Made by a program: the position numbers and the translations under genes. This document shows, in pieces, positions 38,065 to 49,742 of a DNA stretch of 64,000 nucleotides; the first letter of the stretch is position 1; every line of letters begins with the position of its first letter. This stretch comes from an uncultured Shewanella sp. (GTDB lineage Bacteria; Pseudomonadota; Gammaproteobacteria; Enterobacterales; Shewanellaceae), in NCBI RefSeq assembly GCF_947501665.1, contig NZ_CANMWS010000008.1:124001-188000 (forward strand), read 5' to 3'. The notes under the pieces were generated by a model that searched no databases, had not been told where the DNA came from, and was given only the letters and a program-made list of their open reading frames with translations.

Positions 38065-39405
38065 ATGCATTTATTTAATTGGAAAAACATCCAACATAAA
38101 ATGAGAAATAAAGTGTTTAATCCTTCTATTTCTCAATTGAGCATGAGCCAAAAACGATTATCAATGAATCAAGAAAAGCGGTCTTCATACTCAACCATAT
38201 TATGTTTGATGGGCTTAACTTTTATCGCTGCAACTTTCTCTAATACCGCTTTTGCAAGTATGAATGCTTGCCCCGAAGGCTTTAGTGAAACGAGAAATGA
38301 AACGTCACTCGTGTGCACAACAACACAATCCTTAGACTTTAATATTAATGATTTGGGCTTAGCCGATCACGACGTTATCCTCATACAAGCATTTGGTGCT
38401 GAAGGAGCAAAAGGTATAGTGCCTAGATCATCATCTGGAATGGGCGGTAAAGTAGGAGATGGAGGAACTGGAGGTGAAGCACGTACTTACCAAATAGTCA
38501 GTAACCTTCAAACTCCCTTGACATTATCGGTCGCTAATGGTCCTGGCCAAGCCTCAATCGTGAGTACAGATGACACCTACCTTCTTGTTGCTGGCGGAGG
38601 CGGGGGAGGTGGCAATGTTCAAAAATACAGCGGCCGTTTCAATGCCGATAATGGTGGACGTGGCGGTAACGGGGGCAATGCTTATGGTGAGAGTGCATCA
38701 GGATTTAATGGTGAAGAACGTAGAAATGAAACATTTGGGCGAGGAGGCAACCCTAATGGATTAGGACAAGGAGGTCTGGGTCATACTAATGGCACCTCTG
38801 AATTTCTAGGCAAAGGCGGTTCTGACGTCGTTAGAGGTGGGGATGGTTATGGCGGAGGTGGGGGGGCTTATAGAGTCAGCGCTGGGGGAGGTGGTGGAAG
38901 CTATGCAGTAGGCTATGCATCAACTGATCCCGATTTGATACCGGCCTCTCGTCCAACCCCTTCTGGCAGTGTCGTGATAACAATGCCAATACGTTGCTTT
39001 AAGGAGCCCTGCGAAGGAAGAATACTTTATGGCGCGGGCCAAAACTCATGCCTACAAGTAAATGGCCCATTACAGGCTGGAGAAATATTACATTATGTTC
39101 AGCACTGTAATGCAAATCCTAATAATACTTGGATCTATGATACAGCATCAGGCAAAATACATAATGCGACTCGACATGATCTCTGCATAGTATCTTGGTT
39201 GGGGCATACAACATTGCTAGACTGTGCCACCAATGCGCCGTATGTTGGCATATCCTGGCAATACAATCGCAATACTGGATACTTAAGCCATGAACACCCT
39301 GATGGGAATGAGCGCTGCATGACACGAGACAGTAACAGCGATGGCTCGTTAATTACTACACAACTTTGCTCTGATGTAACAGAACTGTCTGAATGGGATT
39401 TTTAA
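38065..39405 (+). CDS. Secreted glycine-rich protein with ricin-type lectin domain
   Basis: 446 residues. A basic N-terminus of about 50 residues leads into a hydrophobic signal segment (ILCLMGLTFIAATFSNTAFA). Residues 70-305 are a glycine-rich region (AGGGGGGGN, GGGGGAYRVSAGGGGGS) resembling the bacterial Gly-rich domain that ends in VVITMP. Residues about 315-446 look like one ricin B-type beta-trefoil: NSCLQVNG, NNTWIYDTASGKIHN, DLCIVSW and the QxW-like ISWQYNRNTGYL, then ERCMTRD. Ricin-type domains bind sugars, so it may coat or attach cells to glycans. Several internal ATGs could be the true start, shortening the N-terminus. Function otherwise unknown. Confidence 0.7.
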   Translation: MHLFNWKNIQHKMRNKVFNPSISQLSMSQKRLSMNQEKRSSYSTILCLMGLTFIAATFSNTAFASMNACPEGFSETRNETSLVCTTTQSLDFNINDLGLADHDVILIQAFGAEGAKGIVPRSSSGMGGKVGDGGTGGEARTYQIVSNLQTPLTLSVANGPGQASIVSTDDTYLLVAGGGGGGGNVQKYSGRFNADNGGRGGNGGNAYGESASGFNGEERRNETFGRGGNPNGLGQGGLGHTNGTSEFLGKGGSDVVRGGDGYGGGGGAYRVSAGGGGGSYAVGYASTDPDLIPASRPTPSGSVVITMPIRCFKEPCEGRILYGAGQNSCLQVNGPLQAGEILHYVQHCNANPNNTWIYDTASGKIHNATRHDLCIVSWLGHTTLLDCATNAPYVGISWQYNRNTGYLSHEHPDGNERCMTRDSNSDGSLITTQLCSDVTELSEWDF

Positions 39406-39469
39406 TATCAATGTTTATACGTTTCTCACATCGAGTTAAAAAGATAATATGAATCATCCATCACCATCA

Positions 39470-39503
39470 AAATAGCCCCCACTTTAAAAATTGGGGGCTA
39501 TTT
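39470..39503 (+). terminator. Terminator after the glycine-rich lectin gene
   Basis: AAATAGCCCCCA / TGGGGGCTATTT stem (with adjacent A/T pairs) in front of a short T run. Confidence 0.8.
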
Positions 39504-39604
39504 CATCAAAGCAAAACCACACCTTTATTGACCACTAAATTAAACATTTACCAATAGATGGCCGAGTTGATTACTGCTTAGTTGATTGCTCTGATTAAAT
39601 AGAC

Positions 39605-39634
39605 AAAAGGCAAGCTATTTAACGCTTGCCTTTA
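39605..39634 (-). terminator. Terminator after the alkylsulfatase gene
   Basis: AAAGGCAAGC / GCTTGCCTTT stem, with TTTT on the minus strand. Confidence 0.75.
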
Positions 39635-39649
39635 ACGTCAGACTAAATA

Positions 39650-41668
39650 CTATTGAGTTGGCATTGGCAGGATTTCAAATAGGCCATCAAAGGTATCGAG
39701 TCCGTCTACAAGTTGACTCAGTAAGTCAGCATCCCCCTTAACTTGAGCCTGACCAGATTTAAGTAACTCTTTTAGCTCAACGTCTTTAAGAATAAGATTA
39801 GTGAAATCTGTTTTATTGATGACTAACTCAACATCAACAATAGGCAACTTGTCTACAGCGATGTTTGACATGTTAGCATTGGATACCTCGCCATAGTATT
39901 GCTCGCCTAAGTCTGGGTGAGAGACTGCAAAGTTAAAATCTAGGTTTGCAGCCTCTGCTTTTTCAGCATTTAACCTTACAGCCATAAAGTCGAGGAACAT
40001 ACCTGTTGGAGTATTCGCAATCACATCAGAAGATGCCATTTTAATTGTTGGCTCTATCTTGCCTGTACGTAGCTCTACAGCACCTTGTAAATAGCTATTA
40101 CGCCAAGCCATTGTTTCGGATTGATACCCCTGCTGTTCAAAACTATTGGCTAGTGCATTTCGGTATTCAACGTTATTGGGATCACATTGAACTAAGTCAT
40201 TGAATAGCTGTGATGCTGCTTGATACTCACCATCCTTAAAGTGCGACATACCCGCTTTGTAAAGTATTTCTACACCAGAAGCTTCGACATAAACACATGA
40301 CTTATCTTTAGTTTGTAATGGGTTCGTGTTGACAGGATTAAGATCATGGTAGCCAAGATATAAATTCACAACTGCACGCGCATTGTGGTTATATGAACCA
40401 TGGTAACCGTTAGTATGCCATGTATCTAATTGTGCCTGAGGAACGAGTTTTTCAATTTCACGACCAACATCATTGATACTGACACCGTGGTTAGCCAGTC
40501 TCATCGCTTGGTTGTGGATAAAACCATAGTTGTCACGCTGTAGTGTGATGTAATCAGAGATTTCATTTTCCTCCGTATTAGGATCATTCCAAACAGGTGC
40601 AGAGTGAGCGGAGTGAATATTATCGACAAGGCCGCTATCAATGAAACGCACCTTCATTTCCGTTAGATACTTAGTCCAGAGCAGGGAGTCACGCACTTTA
40701 GCGCCACGAAACGTATAAATATTGTGCATACCATCGTAAGTAAGCTCTGCTGTATTTAAACTTCGATACTTAGGTACATACATTACTACCTCAGCAGGTG
40801 CTTCCGCTCCAGGCATGTTAATCATGTGGAAGTCTAGACCGTCGATAGTCACAACTTTTTCGCGATCTTTAATTTCCACCGTTGGTGCGACTAAGGTTAC
40901 CGTACCACGGGAAGTGCCAAGGCCTAGAGCATTATCAACGATACCTTTAGTACTATTTTCAAGATTCATGCCGTACTGGTAACCAGCACGGCGTCCCATT
41001 GCGATACCAGCAATAATATTTTCATCAGCAAGTTCTTTCAGAAAATCCTTGGGTGCGTAAATTTCAGCATTGTCGGCAAAGTCACCAGAATCAATAATGG
41101 CTCGAGAGCCTCCAAAATGATCTGCGTGCATGTGAGAGTAAATCATACCAGTAATTTTGTGCTTACCATTAATGGCAGGAAGATGTTTTTTCGCAAAATC
41201 CCAAGCGGCTGCGGCTGCAACATCAGAAAGAAGTGGATCATGAATAACATAACCATTTTCAGTACGATAGATGGTCATGTTTGAAAGATCAGCGCCACGG
41301 ATCTGATAGACGCCATCAGTGACTTCGTACAGACCCCCTGCCGCATAGTTAAGTAGGCCTTGACGCCACAGAGAAGGGTTTACAGAAGATGGGTATTTCT
41401 CAGGCGTTTGGCCATTCATGTAGTCAAATCGACTCTTTAACTCACCCGCATCATGATCGTCAAATGCTGCGATGAGTCCTTGAGAAGTGCGTTCAAATGC
41501 AGCCCTATCAGCCCATGGTAGATTTTTTGCCACTTCTGCATTGGCTTTAACGGTATGCTTTGTCGCTGGCAGCCCCTCGTAGTTCTCTAGTGATGTGTAA
41601 TCAGCATGTGCGCCGAAAGACATTAGGATTGCAAGAGAAACAGTTAATGGTGTAAAAATCTTGTTCAT
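39650..41668 (-). CDS. Secreted alkyl/aryl-sulfatase, metallo-beta-lactamase fold
   Basis: 672 residues with signal peptide (ending SFGAHA). The metal motif HMHADH is at residues 179-184 (YSHMHADHFGGS). Further zinc-site blocks follow (MPGAEAPAEV, and VDNIHSAHSAPVW). After the catalytic part come the helical dimerisation domain (YLGYHDLNPVNTNPL...AGMSHFKDGEYQAASQLFNDLV) and a C-terminal SCP2-like domain, the order of SdsA1 and E. coli YjcS. These enzymes hydrolyse alkyl sulfates such as dodecyl sulfate in the periplasm. It is divergently transcribed from a LysR regulator with paired inverted repeats between them. Confidence 0.9.
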   Translation of the reverse strand: MNKIFTPLTVSLAILMSFGAHADYTSLENYEGLPATKHTVKANAEVAKNLPWADRAAFERTSQGLIAAFDDHDAGELKSRFDYMNGQTPEKYPSSVNPSLWRQGLLNYAAGGLYEVTDGVYQIRGADLSNMTIYRTENGYVIHDPLLSDVAAAAAWDFAKKHLPAINGKHKITGMIYSHMHADHFGGSRAIIDSGDFADNAEIYAPKDFLKELADENIIAGIAMGRRAGYQYGMNLENSTKGIVDNALGLGTSRGTVTLVAPTVEIKDREKVVTIDGLDFHMINMPGAEAPAEVVMYVPKYRSLNTAELTYDGMHNIYTFRGAKVRDSLLWTKYLTEMKVRFIDSGLVDNIHSAHSAPVWNDPNTEENEISDYITLQRDNYGFIHNQAMRLANHGVSINDVGREIEKLVPQAQLDTWHTNGYHGSYNHNARAVVNLYLGYHDLNPVNTNPLQTKDKSCVYVEASGVEILYKAGMSHFKDGEYQAASQLFNDLVQCDPNNVEYRNALANSFEQQGYQSETMAWRNSYLQGAVELRTGKIEPTIKMASSDVIANTPTGMFLDFMAVRLNAEKAEAANLDFNFAVSHPDLGEQYYGEVSNANMSNIAVDKLPIVDVELVINKTDFTNLILKDVELKELLKSGQAQVKGDADLLSQLVDGLDTFDGLFEILPMPTQ

Positions 41669-41723
41669 TTTGAGCCTCCAAAATTGTGTTTTTCAATTCT
41701 TGAGCTGAAATTACCACGTGAAA

Positions 41724-41779
41724 ATATACGAATAAATAATCAGTTTCGTATATAATACATAACAAATTTATATGTATTA
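41724..41779. promoter_or_regulatory. Two inverted repeats between alkylsulfatase and LysR genes
   Basis: ATATACGAA-N12?TTCGTATAT-type repeat at 41724-41732 / 41745-41753, perfect over nine bases, followed directly by TAATACATA / TATGTATTA at 41753-41761 / 41771-41779, also perfect. The region sits between divergent promoters and includes T-N11-A-like spacing, so these are candidate sites for the LysR protein. Confidence 0.6.
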
Positions 41780-41805
41780 TCTAATGAAGTTAGACTGGTG
41801 TTCAC

Positions 41806-42714
41806 ATGCTGAATAAATTAGATTTAAACCTATTAACAGTATTTATCGCTGTTTACAGACATTGTTCTATAACGCTTGCAGCAGAAGAAATGGGATTAAC
41901 TCAGCCCGGTGTGAGTGCTCTACTGAAAAGATTGCAGCAGCAGGTAGGCGTAGAGTTATTTGTCCGCTCAGGTAGAGGAATAGTCCCTACCACCCAAGCA
42001 AAAGAGTTTATCCGCACTGTGGAGCCCGCTCTTATTCAACTTAATAATGCAATCGAAAACTTAAAAACCTTTAGCATTGAGTCTTCAAGAACATTTGTGG
42101 TTTACGCATCTGAGCCAGCAATGCTGTTATTGGCTCCAAAAATTGAAACAGACGATAGCTTGGGTAACATTAAGATAGAACTTCAATCTACATCTACAGA
42201 TGATCAACAATTGGCAGATGATCTAAGTCGTAGCCAAGCTGATCTGGCTATTGAATATGCCAGTAATTATCGACCTTCCTTGTTTTCAGAAGAATTTCTA
42301 AAGGAAGACATTTGCGTGATAGCAAGAAAAGGTCATCCTCGTATTTCAGATCACATATCGAGGGAGCAGTATTACAAAGAAAAACACATCACCTTAAAAC
42401 TGCGCCGAGAAAATACCTATCTCATCGATTATTTTACAGAAGAAGCTATTGAAGATAGAAATATAGCTGCAGAATGTACCTCTCTTATGTCACAAATGGC
42501 AATGGTTTCAACGACGAATTCCATTGCAGTTATGCCTGCGAGTACCGCAAAACTACATGCGGATAATATGAGGATTCAGATCATTAACTGCCCATTTAAC
42601 ACCCTGCCTGTTTTTTATCGAATGATTGCTCATAATCGAGAACGTAAAAGCCCCTCTAATATCTGGTTAAGAGAGAAATTGAAATCTTATTTTATTCAAA
42701 ATAGTGAGGCCTAA
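41806..42714 (+). CDS. LysR-family transcriptional regulator
   Basis: 302 residues. The N-terminal winged helix-turn-helix is typical (LDLNLLTVFIAVYRHCSITLAAEEMGLTQPGVSALLKRLQ, here 4-43), followed by a LysR substrate-binding domain. Divergent from the alkylsulfatase gene, with 137 bases between them and two inverted repeats. The likely role is control of that gene in response to a sulfate ester or its product; the ligand is not known. A terminator follows at 42911-42948. Confidence 0.9.
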   Translation: MLNKLDLNLLTVFIAVYRHCSITLAAEEMGLTQPGVSALLKRLQQQVGVELFVRSGRGIVPTTQAKEFIRTVEPALIQLNNAIENLKTFSIESSRTFVVYASEPAMLLLAPKIETDDSLGNIKIELQSTSTDDQQLADDLSRSQADLAIEYASNYRPSLFSEEFLKEDICVIARKGHPRISDHISREQYYKEKHITLKLRRENTYLIDYFTEEAIEDRNIAAECTSLMSQMAMVSTTNSIAVMPASTAKLHADNMRIQIINCPFNTLPVFYRMIAHNRERKSPSNIWLREKLKSYFIQNSEA

Positions 42715-43059
42715 TAATACCAATCTGCACTTGTTACTCTTTCTCAATCTAAAAAGCAGACAACTCTCTTTTCTTTTAAATTTAACAGTGGGTGACTTAT
42801 CAGGACAAGAGCCCAAAACATTTGTGATTACCTGATGAATTAAGATGGGGTTATTAAGGCTAAGTCAGCACGTCTTGTTTAAGCCAGTATTTAAATCAGT
42901 ATGTAAATCAGCGCTTGGCTCACATGAATTTGTGAGCCAAGCGCTTTTGTACATGAGGCATCATATTGCACGACTTCAGACAAACTCTCATTCAATAATC
43001 AGGGAATTTAACAATGGGTGACTTAGTTGATTTCCTTCTAATTTTGTTAAAATAGTCGT
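42715..43059. other. Intergenic region with a 21-base direct repeat and a terminator
   Basis: No gene. A 21-base direct repeat (AATTTAACARTGGGTGACTTA) lies at 42779-42799 and 43005-43025 with one mismatch. An ATACCAATCT stretch at 42727 or just before resembles the end of the MITE-like element at 61230. The strong terminator at 42911-42948 lies between. Confidence 0.5.
42911..42948 (+). terminator. Terminator after the LysR gene
   Basis: GCGCTTGGCTCACA / TGTGAGCCAAGCGC stem with a short loop and CTTTTGT after it. It may also serve hsdR on the minus strand. Confidence 0.82.
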
Positions 43060-46000
43060 TTAGTTATTCTTCTTATAATTCTCAGCCTGCTCTAACACGC
43101 CTTTGTAAACATCATCGTTGGCGACGGGTGGGAAGCCGTATTTGTGCAGCAGTAAGATTAAATCCACTTTCAATTTGGCTTTGATGTCATCACGCCCAGC
43201 CCAATCTGGGTATTGGGCGACATTGTCTACCGTGGTTTTCATCTCCTTCGCCAGTTCAAGCATCGTGTCATCATCAAAAGTGAAATCGTACTTCTTGCGC
43301 ATGTGCGTCAAAATATCGAGAAAGGCTTTCTCTTCTAAATCGATACCTAAGTCTTCAAACGAGCCCATCTCTTTTGCGATATCAAAGATAATGTCGGTCA
43401 TCTCTTGAGAGAAATTATCGAACTCCTCACCATTTAACACATCATTTTCACGGCGTTCGTTATACTGCTCCACCAGCGATTGGAAGCGCTTAGAGAAATT
43501 CAGCCCTTGTAGCTGGTTGACCTTTTTAAAATCGCTTATCGCCTTCTCTAACAGCTTTTGAAGTAACTGGATCTTAGTGTTTGGCAGCTTAATCTTGTTG
43601 ATGCGAGCGAGGTAATCTTCATCAAAAATATCGATGGCTTCGGCGTGCTCATCGCCAATGGTAAAGATCGCTTCGACGCCATCAGCGCGTAGTGCTTCTG
43701 CCACTAACTCACGAACACGCTTATTCATTTGCGCCGTATCTGGTGCATCGCCTTTGGTTAGCTTAAAGATAATAGAGCGCACTGCGATATAGAAGTGAAT
43801 TTGGTCACGCTCTTGCTGAGATAACAATTCACTGCCACAGCAAACATCATAAGCCGCCTTCATACGGCCGACTAACGCCATGAATCGGGTTTCGCCTTTC
43901 TTGGTTTGAAGAATGTATTCTGCCGACTGATTGAGGCACTCTAGCTGCTTACAGGGCTCTTGGGTGTAATACCCTGACGTATCGAACTGGTGAAACATCT
44001 GCCTTAATAAATCGAGATGGTTCTTCACCTCAATAACGGAAAAACGAATATCTTCAAAGTTAGTCTCATCAGCCTTTGAATACTGAGCTAAGGCTTGATT
44101 CATACGCGACTTGATACCTATGTAATCGACAACCAGCCCTTTCGACTTGCCTTCAAATTTACGGTTAACGCGTGAGATGGTTTGAATAAGATTATGCTTT
44201 TGCAACGGCTTATCGATGTAAATCGTATCGAGCTCGGGCACATCAAAACCTGTTAACCACATATCCACCACAATGGCTATTTTGAAATTCGACTTAGGAT
44301 TTTTAAACTGCTGATCGAGGGATTTTCTATGCTCCTTTGTCCCTAGCAGGCTGTACTGATCTGGATCATCGTCTTTGCCGCGGGTCATCACCATTTGCAC
44401 CATTGCAAGGGGCTTTAATGCTTGTTTCTCTTTCTCGGTTAACTCTACACCATCAATCGATAGCTTTTCCTCAAACCATTCTGGCCTTAGGATTTTGACT
44501 TGCTTATAAAAATCAAAGGCAATTTCACGGCTCGCACAGACAAACATTGCCTTGCCCTTTATCGTAGCACCTTCTTTCACTCGCCCTTCGTAGTGTTCAA
44601 CAAAGTCTTTCGCCAAAGCTTCAATGCGATCAGGATCGCCAAGAATGGCGTTCATATTGGCAGAGGCTTTCTTACTCTCTTCTATCTGATGTTCATTGGT
44701 GCCAGCGTCTGCACACGCTTGGTAGTATTGCTCTACCTCTTCAAGCTTGCTGTTATCAAGAATGACTTTAGCCGCTCGGCCTTCATACACAATACGCACC
44801 GTAATGTCATCGTTAACCGATTCTGTCATGGTGTAGCTGTCTACTGCATCGCCAAATACATCCAAAGTGGCATCAATAGGGGTGCCGGTGAAACCCACGT
44901 AAGTGGCGCTGGGTAAAGAGTCGTGCAGATACTTAGCAAAGCCGTATGTCTCTTTCACATCGACGGCGACCCCATCTTGATATTTAATCACCACTTTCTT
45001 ATCGAGGTTCACCTGTGAGCGGTGCGCTTCATCGGAAATACAAATGATATTCGTCCGCTCAGAAAGCAGTTCGATGTCTTCGGTGAACTTATGAATGGTC
45101 GTCAGGAACACGCCACCACTCTTGATGCCTTGTAGCTTGTCTCGTAAGTCCTGACGGCTTTTAACTGGCACTACCATTTCATCGCCAATGTAATTAGAGG
45201 CATTACAAAACTGTTTAGCAAGCTGATCATCAAGATCGTTACGGTCGGTAATAAGCACTAGGGTTGGGCTTTCAAAATCGATGCTTTTCATCAATAGGCG
45301 CGATAGAAACTGCATGGTAAAGCTCTTACCACATCCTGTTGCGCCAAAGTAAGTCCCGCCTTTACCACTGCCCTGTGGCTTACGTTCTTTATCAATGTTG
45401 TAGTAAAGCTTTCGCGCTGCGTAGTACTGCGGGTAACGACAACAGATCTTTATCTCTTTTTTAGAAGTATCAGGGAAAAAGACAAAATTCTTCACCACAT
45501 CAAGCAACCTGGTTTGGTTAAAGAGCCCGGCAATCATGGTATAGAGAGAGTTAATGCCCTCTTTTTCGGTAGACTCGTTACCCGTGACTTTGCGCCATGC
45601 ATAAAAGAACTCATAGGGCGCAAACAGGTTACCCATTTTGTTGTTCACGCCATCACTGATGATACACATGGCGTTGTAGACGAACAGCTTTGGAATATCA
45701 CGGCGATAACGCACGCAGATTTGCTTCCAAGCATCAAAGATGGTGGCGTCTTTCTCGCGCACGGCACTTTTGAATTCAAACACCACCAGCGGTAAGCCGT
45801 TCACATAAAGGATGCCATCAGGGATCCTTAACTGTTCTCCGTTTTCAGGCGTGACGCCTTCAATCTCTAATTGATTGACGATTTTATAGATATTAGTGTC
45901 CGTTGGGTGCGAATAACTGACCTCACTTTCAGCGACTTTCCTGTCTTCTGTTGTGCGCTTATCTTCTAGCAGCGGAACAAACATTAAACGTAAGGCTGGT

Positions 46001-46347
46001 GCCAAATGTTTAGTGTCAATTAACTCAATATGAAGGTCTTTCTTGGCGCGATCTTCACGCTTAAACAAAAAGCCATTGCTGAGCCATTGGCAGAAGGTTT
46101 TATTGCTATGGTACAAATCACTGGCAGACAGCGTTAAAAGCATACGAAGGATAGTGTCGATTTCGCTCTCGGTGATCCCATCGCCTCGGTACTGCTTGGC
46201 AAGGTAGCGCCGCAGATCATCGACAATCAATACTTGCTCTTGATCACTACGTTCAATGTCGCTCCCCATAAAGTGCGGGTAGCCCTGCTCAGTGAGCAGT
46301 TCAATAATGGCTTGCTCTAATTTGGCTTCTGTAAAGGTTAAGCTCAT
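43060..46347 (-). CDS. hsdR: Type I restriction enzyme, R (motor/nuclease) subunit
   Basis: 1095 residues. The N-terminal nuclease core is IPDGILYVNGLPLVVFEFKSAV (PD-ExK type). The helicase motor has Walker A GATGCGKSFTM, DEAH (CISDEAHRSQ), FTGTPID, and QTISRVNR (motif VI). A coiled C-terminus binds the HsdM/HsdS core. With HsdM and HsdS it translocates and cuts unmodified DNA. It is separated from hsdS by about 320 bases of short tandem repeats, so it may be expressed or regulated separately. Confidence 0.95.
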   Translation of the reverse strand: MSLTFTEAKLEQAIIELLTEQGYPHFMGSDIERSDQEQVLIVDDLRRYLAKQYRGDGITESEIDTILRMLLTLSASDLYHSNKTFCQWLSNGFLFKREDRAKKDLHIELIDTKHLAPALRLMFVPLLEDKRTTEDRKVAESEVSYSHPTDTNIYKIVNQLEIEGVTPENGEQLRIPDGILYVNGLPLVVFEFKSAVREKDATIFDAWKQICVRYRRDIPKLFVYNAMCIISDGVNNKMGNLFAPYEFFYAWRKVTGNESTEKEGINSLYTMIAGLFNQTRLLDVVKNFVFFPDTSKKEIKICCRYPQYYAARKLYYNIDKERKPQGSGKGGTYFGATGCGKSFTMQFLSRLLMKSIDFESPTLVLITDRNDLDDQLAKQFCNASNYIGDEMVVPVKSRQDLRDKLQGIKSGGVFLTTIHKFTEDIELLSERTNIICISDEAHRSQVNLDKKVVIKYQDGVAVDVKETYGFAKYLHDSLPSATYVGFTGTPIDATLDVFGDAVDSYTMTESVNDDITVRIVYEGRAAKVILDNSKLEEVEQYYQACADAGTNEHQIEESKKASANMNAILGDPDRIEALAKDFVEHYEGRVKEGATIKGKAMFVCASREIAFDFYKQVKILRPEWFEEKLSIDGVELTEKEKQALKPLAMVQMVMTRGKDDDPDQYSLLGTKEHRKSLDQQFKNPKSNFKIAIVVDMWLTGFDVPELDTIYIDKPLQKHNLIQTISRVNRKFEGKSKGLVVDYIGIKSRMNQALAQYSKADETNFEDIRFSVIEVKNHLDLLRQMFHQFDTSGYYTQEPCKQLECLNQSAEYILQTKKGETRFMALVGRMKAAYDVCCGSELLSQQERDQIHFYIAVRSIIFKLTKGDAPDTAQMNKRVRELVAEALRADGVEAIFTIGDEHAEAIDIFDEDYLARINKIKLPNTKIQLLQKLLEKAISDFKKVNQLQGLNFSKRFQSLVEQYNERRENDVLNGEEFDNFSQEMTDIIFDIAKEMGSFEDLGIDLEEKAFLDILTHMRKKYDFTFDDDTMLELAKEMKTTVDNVAQYPDWAGRDDIKAKLKVDLILLLHKYGFPPVANDDVYKGVLEQAENYKKNN

Positions 46348-46666
46348 GGTGTGGGATCCGTCCTATCACTGCGCTAATACAAAAAAAACTACAACAAAAA
46401 ATACAACAAAAACTACAACAACAAATACAACAAAAAAGCTTGCCCCTGTTTACCTGTTTACCTGTTTATCTGTTTGCCTGTTTATTTAGAGTCTGAGCCT
46501 GAGTCTGACTGAATCCTGAGTCTGAGTCGCGCCACAGGGGTAAGGCTGCTATTCAGTGGAAGCTTTTACTCAGTGAATAATAGAGTTATTGGCTATAATT
46601 GCGCTGCTAACCTATTATTGGGCTGCTAACCTATTATTGGGCTGCTAGCCCCATACTAACCCAGCG
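46348..46666. repeat. Cluster of four kinds of short tandem repeat between hsdS and hsdR
   Basis: From 46379 to about 46436 there are TACAACAAAAA-type units. From about 46449 to 46488 there is an eight-base CTGTTTAC-like unit about five times. From about 46490 to 46530 there are GAGTCTGA units. From about 46600 to 46650 there is a 19-base unit, CTATTATTGGGCTGCTAAC, about 2.5 times. No gene is present. Such repeats change copy number easily. The hsdR ribosome site must lie at the left edge, close to 46355. Confidence 0.8.
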
Positions 46667-48011
46667 TTAACCCACCATCGCTTGCGCTTGTGCTACTTGC
46701 ACGCTTTCTAAATCAATTTCGCCGGAAAGCAATTTAGGCAGCAGGGTGTCACGCAACTCAGCCAATTGTTTATTTTCACTCTTAAGGGAGCTTTGTAATT
46801 TAATCATTGGCATTATTTGAGAAACAAAAGCGTCTTGGATTTCTCTTGGAGCCATACAGAACTCAAGATTTGAAATTGCCTTAAAAGTAATTTGAGGGAA
46901 TGTCCCTGAGCGCGAATCTGCAATGATATTAAATTCATCGATGGTGTTTTGACGAGTCAATATCATATATAGCAACCGAGGGTGAACCTTCTCGTTTGCT
47001 TGTATAACCATGAACTTAGTTGATACAACATAATCACTTACATCGAAATCTACGTAGGCAAATCGCTTGTTCTTCGGCCTAATCTCACTGTAAAGAATAT
47101 CATCTTCTTTGATGGCTTTCTTTGCTTGTCCGGGTAACCCTACAACAGGTGAGTAGTTTTTATGTAAAAAGTCGCCTTCCTGAACATCACCGGTATTCAC
47201 AAAAACAACTTCATCAACACTCTTCAAGTTATATGATTGGGAATGATTCTTACAGATATCAGATAGCTGATTTACTTCCCAACCCTCAGGGATCAACCCC
47301 AACTCAGACTCAACCAGCTTATCTGGAAAAAGCGAGGCAAGGTCAACCTCTTTTGCAAGCAAGGGCGCATCCAACCCATTTGCTTGCTCACCATTGATAT
47401 TGTCTGGCTCTTTATTGCGCATGTTGTGACGAACGGGATCAAAATCGACAAACCAAGACTTGAACAGCGCTTGCGCCATTTGCTCTAGAGTTTGGTTGAT
47501 TTGGTTGTTGAGGGTAATTTTATCCTCAAGCTTATTCAGAAAGCTTGATATCACCTTTTGTTCCTGTAACGACGGTATCTTAAACATTAACCTCTCTAAA
47601 GTTTGTAGATTAATATTATCCTGTACGGAACCTGTCGCCTGTCTCTGAAGATCTTTTCTTAGTTTCCTAAATACATACTCGATAAAATAAACGTCGGCTT
47701 TACTTTCATCAGCAACGAACCCAATAACACTATCAGGAAAACAGGCAGGGTATTGCAGAATCCCTGTTTCTGCGATGTTCGCAGCAATAGTGATACACAT
47801 AGTATTAGCAGGCCATATTCGGCTTTGAGCTAAACCTGCTTCAGAGTATGTTTGTTCATGTGATGTAATCCGACCTTGTGAAGCTTTAACATCCCCTGTT
47901 TGAATAAACGGGTAATTTCCACCATAAAGGTGCTCAGCATACCTCGGTCTGTGCCTTGAGCGACCTCTCGCCACTTCCCCTAAATCTGAAAGTTTAACTA
48001 ATTCCCAAGTA

Positions 48012-48022
<11 letters not shown>
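46667..48022 (-). CDS. hsdS: Type I restriction-modification specificity subunit
   Basis: 451 residues from the ATG at 48022 (MGSDTWELVKLSDLGEVARG), which overlaps the hsdM stop by 11 bases. A longer frame extends back into hsdM but is only its shadow. Two target-recognition domains are visible, each followed by a conserved helix: NQINQTLEQMAQALFKSWFVDFDPV in the middle and NKQLAELRDTLLPKLLSGEIDL at the end. HsdS decides which bipartite sequence is methylated or cut; the sequence itself cannot be read from the protein. Confidence 0.92.

Positions 48023-49742
<1,720 letters not shown>

Noticed and set aside
46379-46488. Possible CRISPR array between hsdS and hsdR
   Set aside because: The units are too short and directly adjacent, with no unique spacers and no cas genes.
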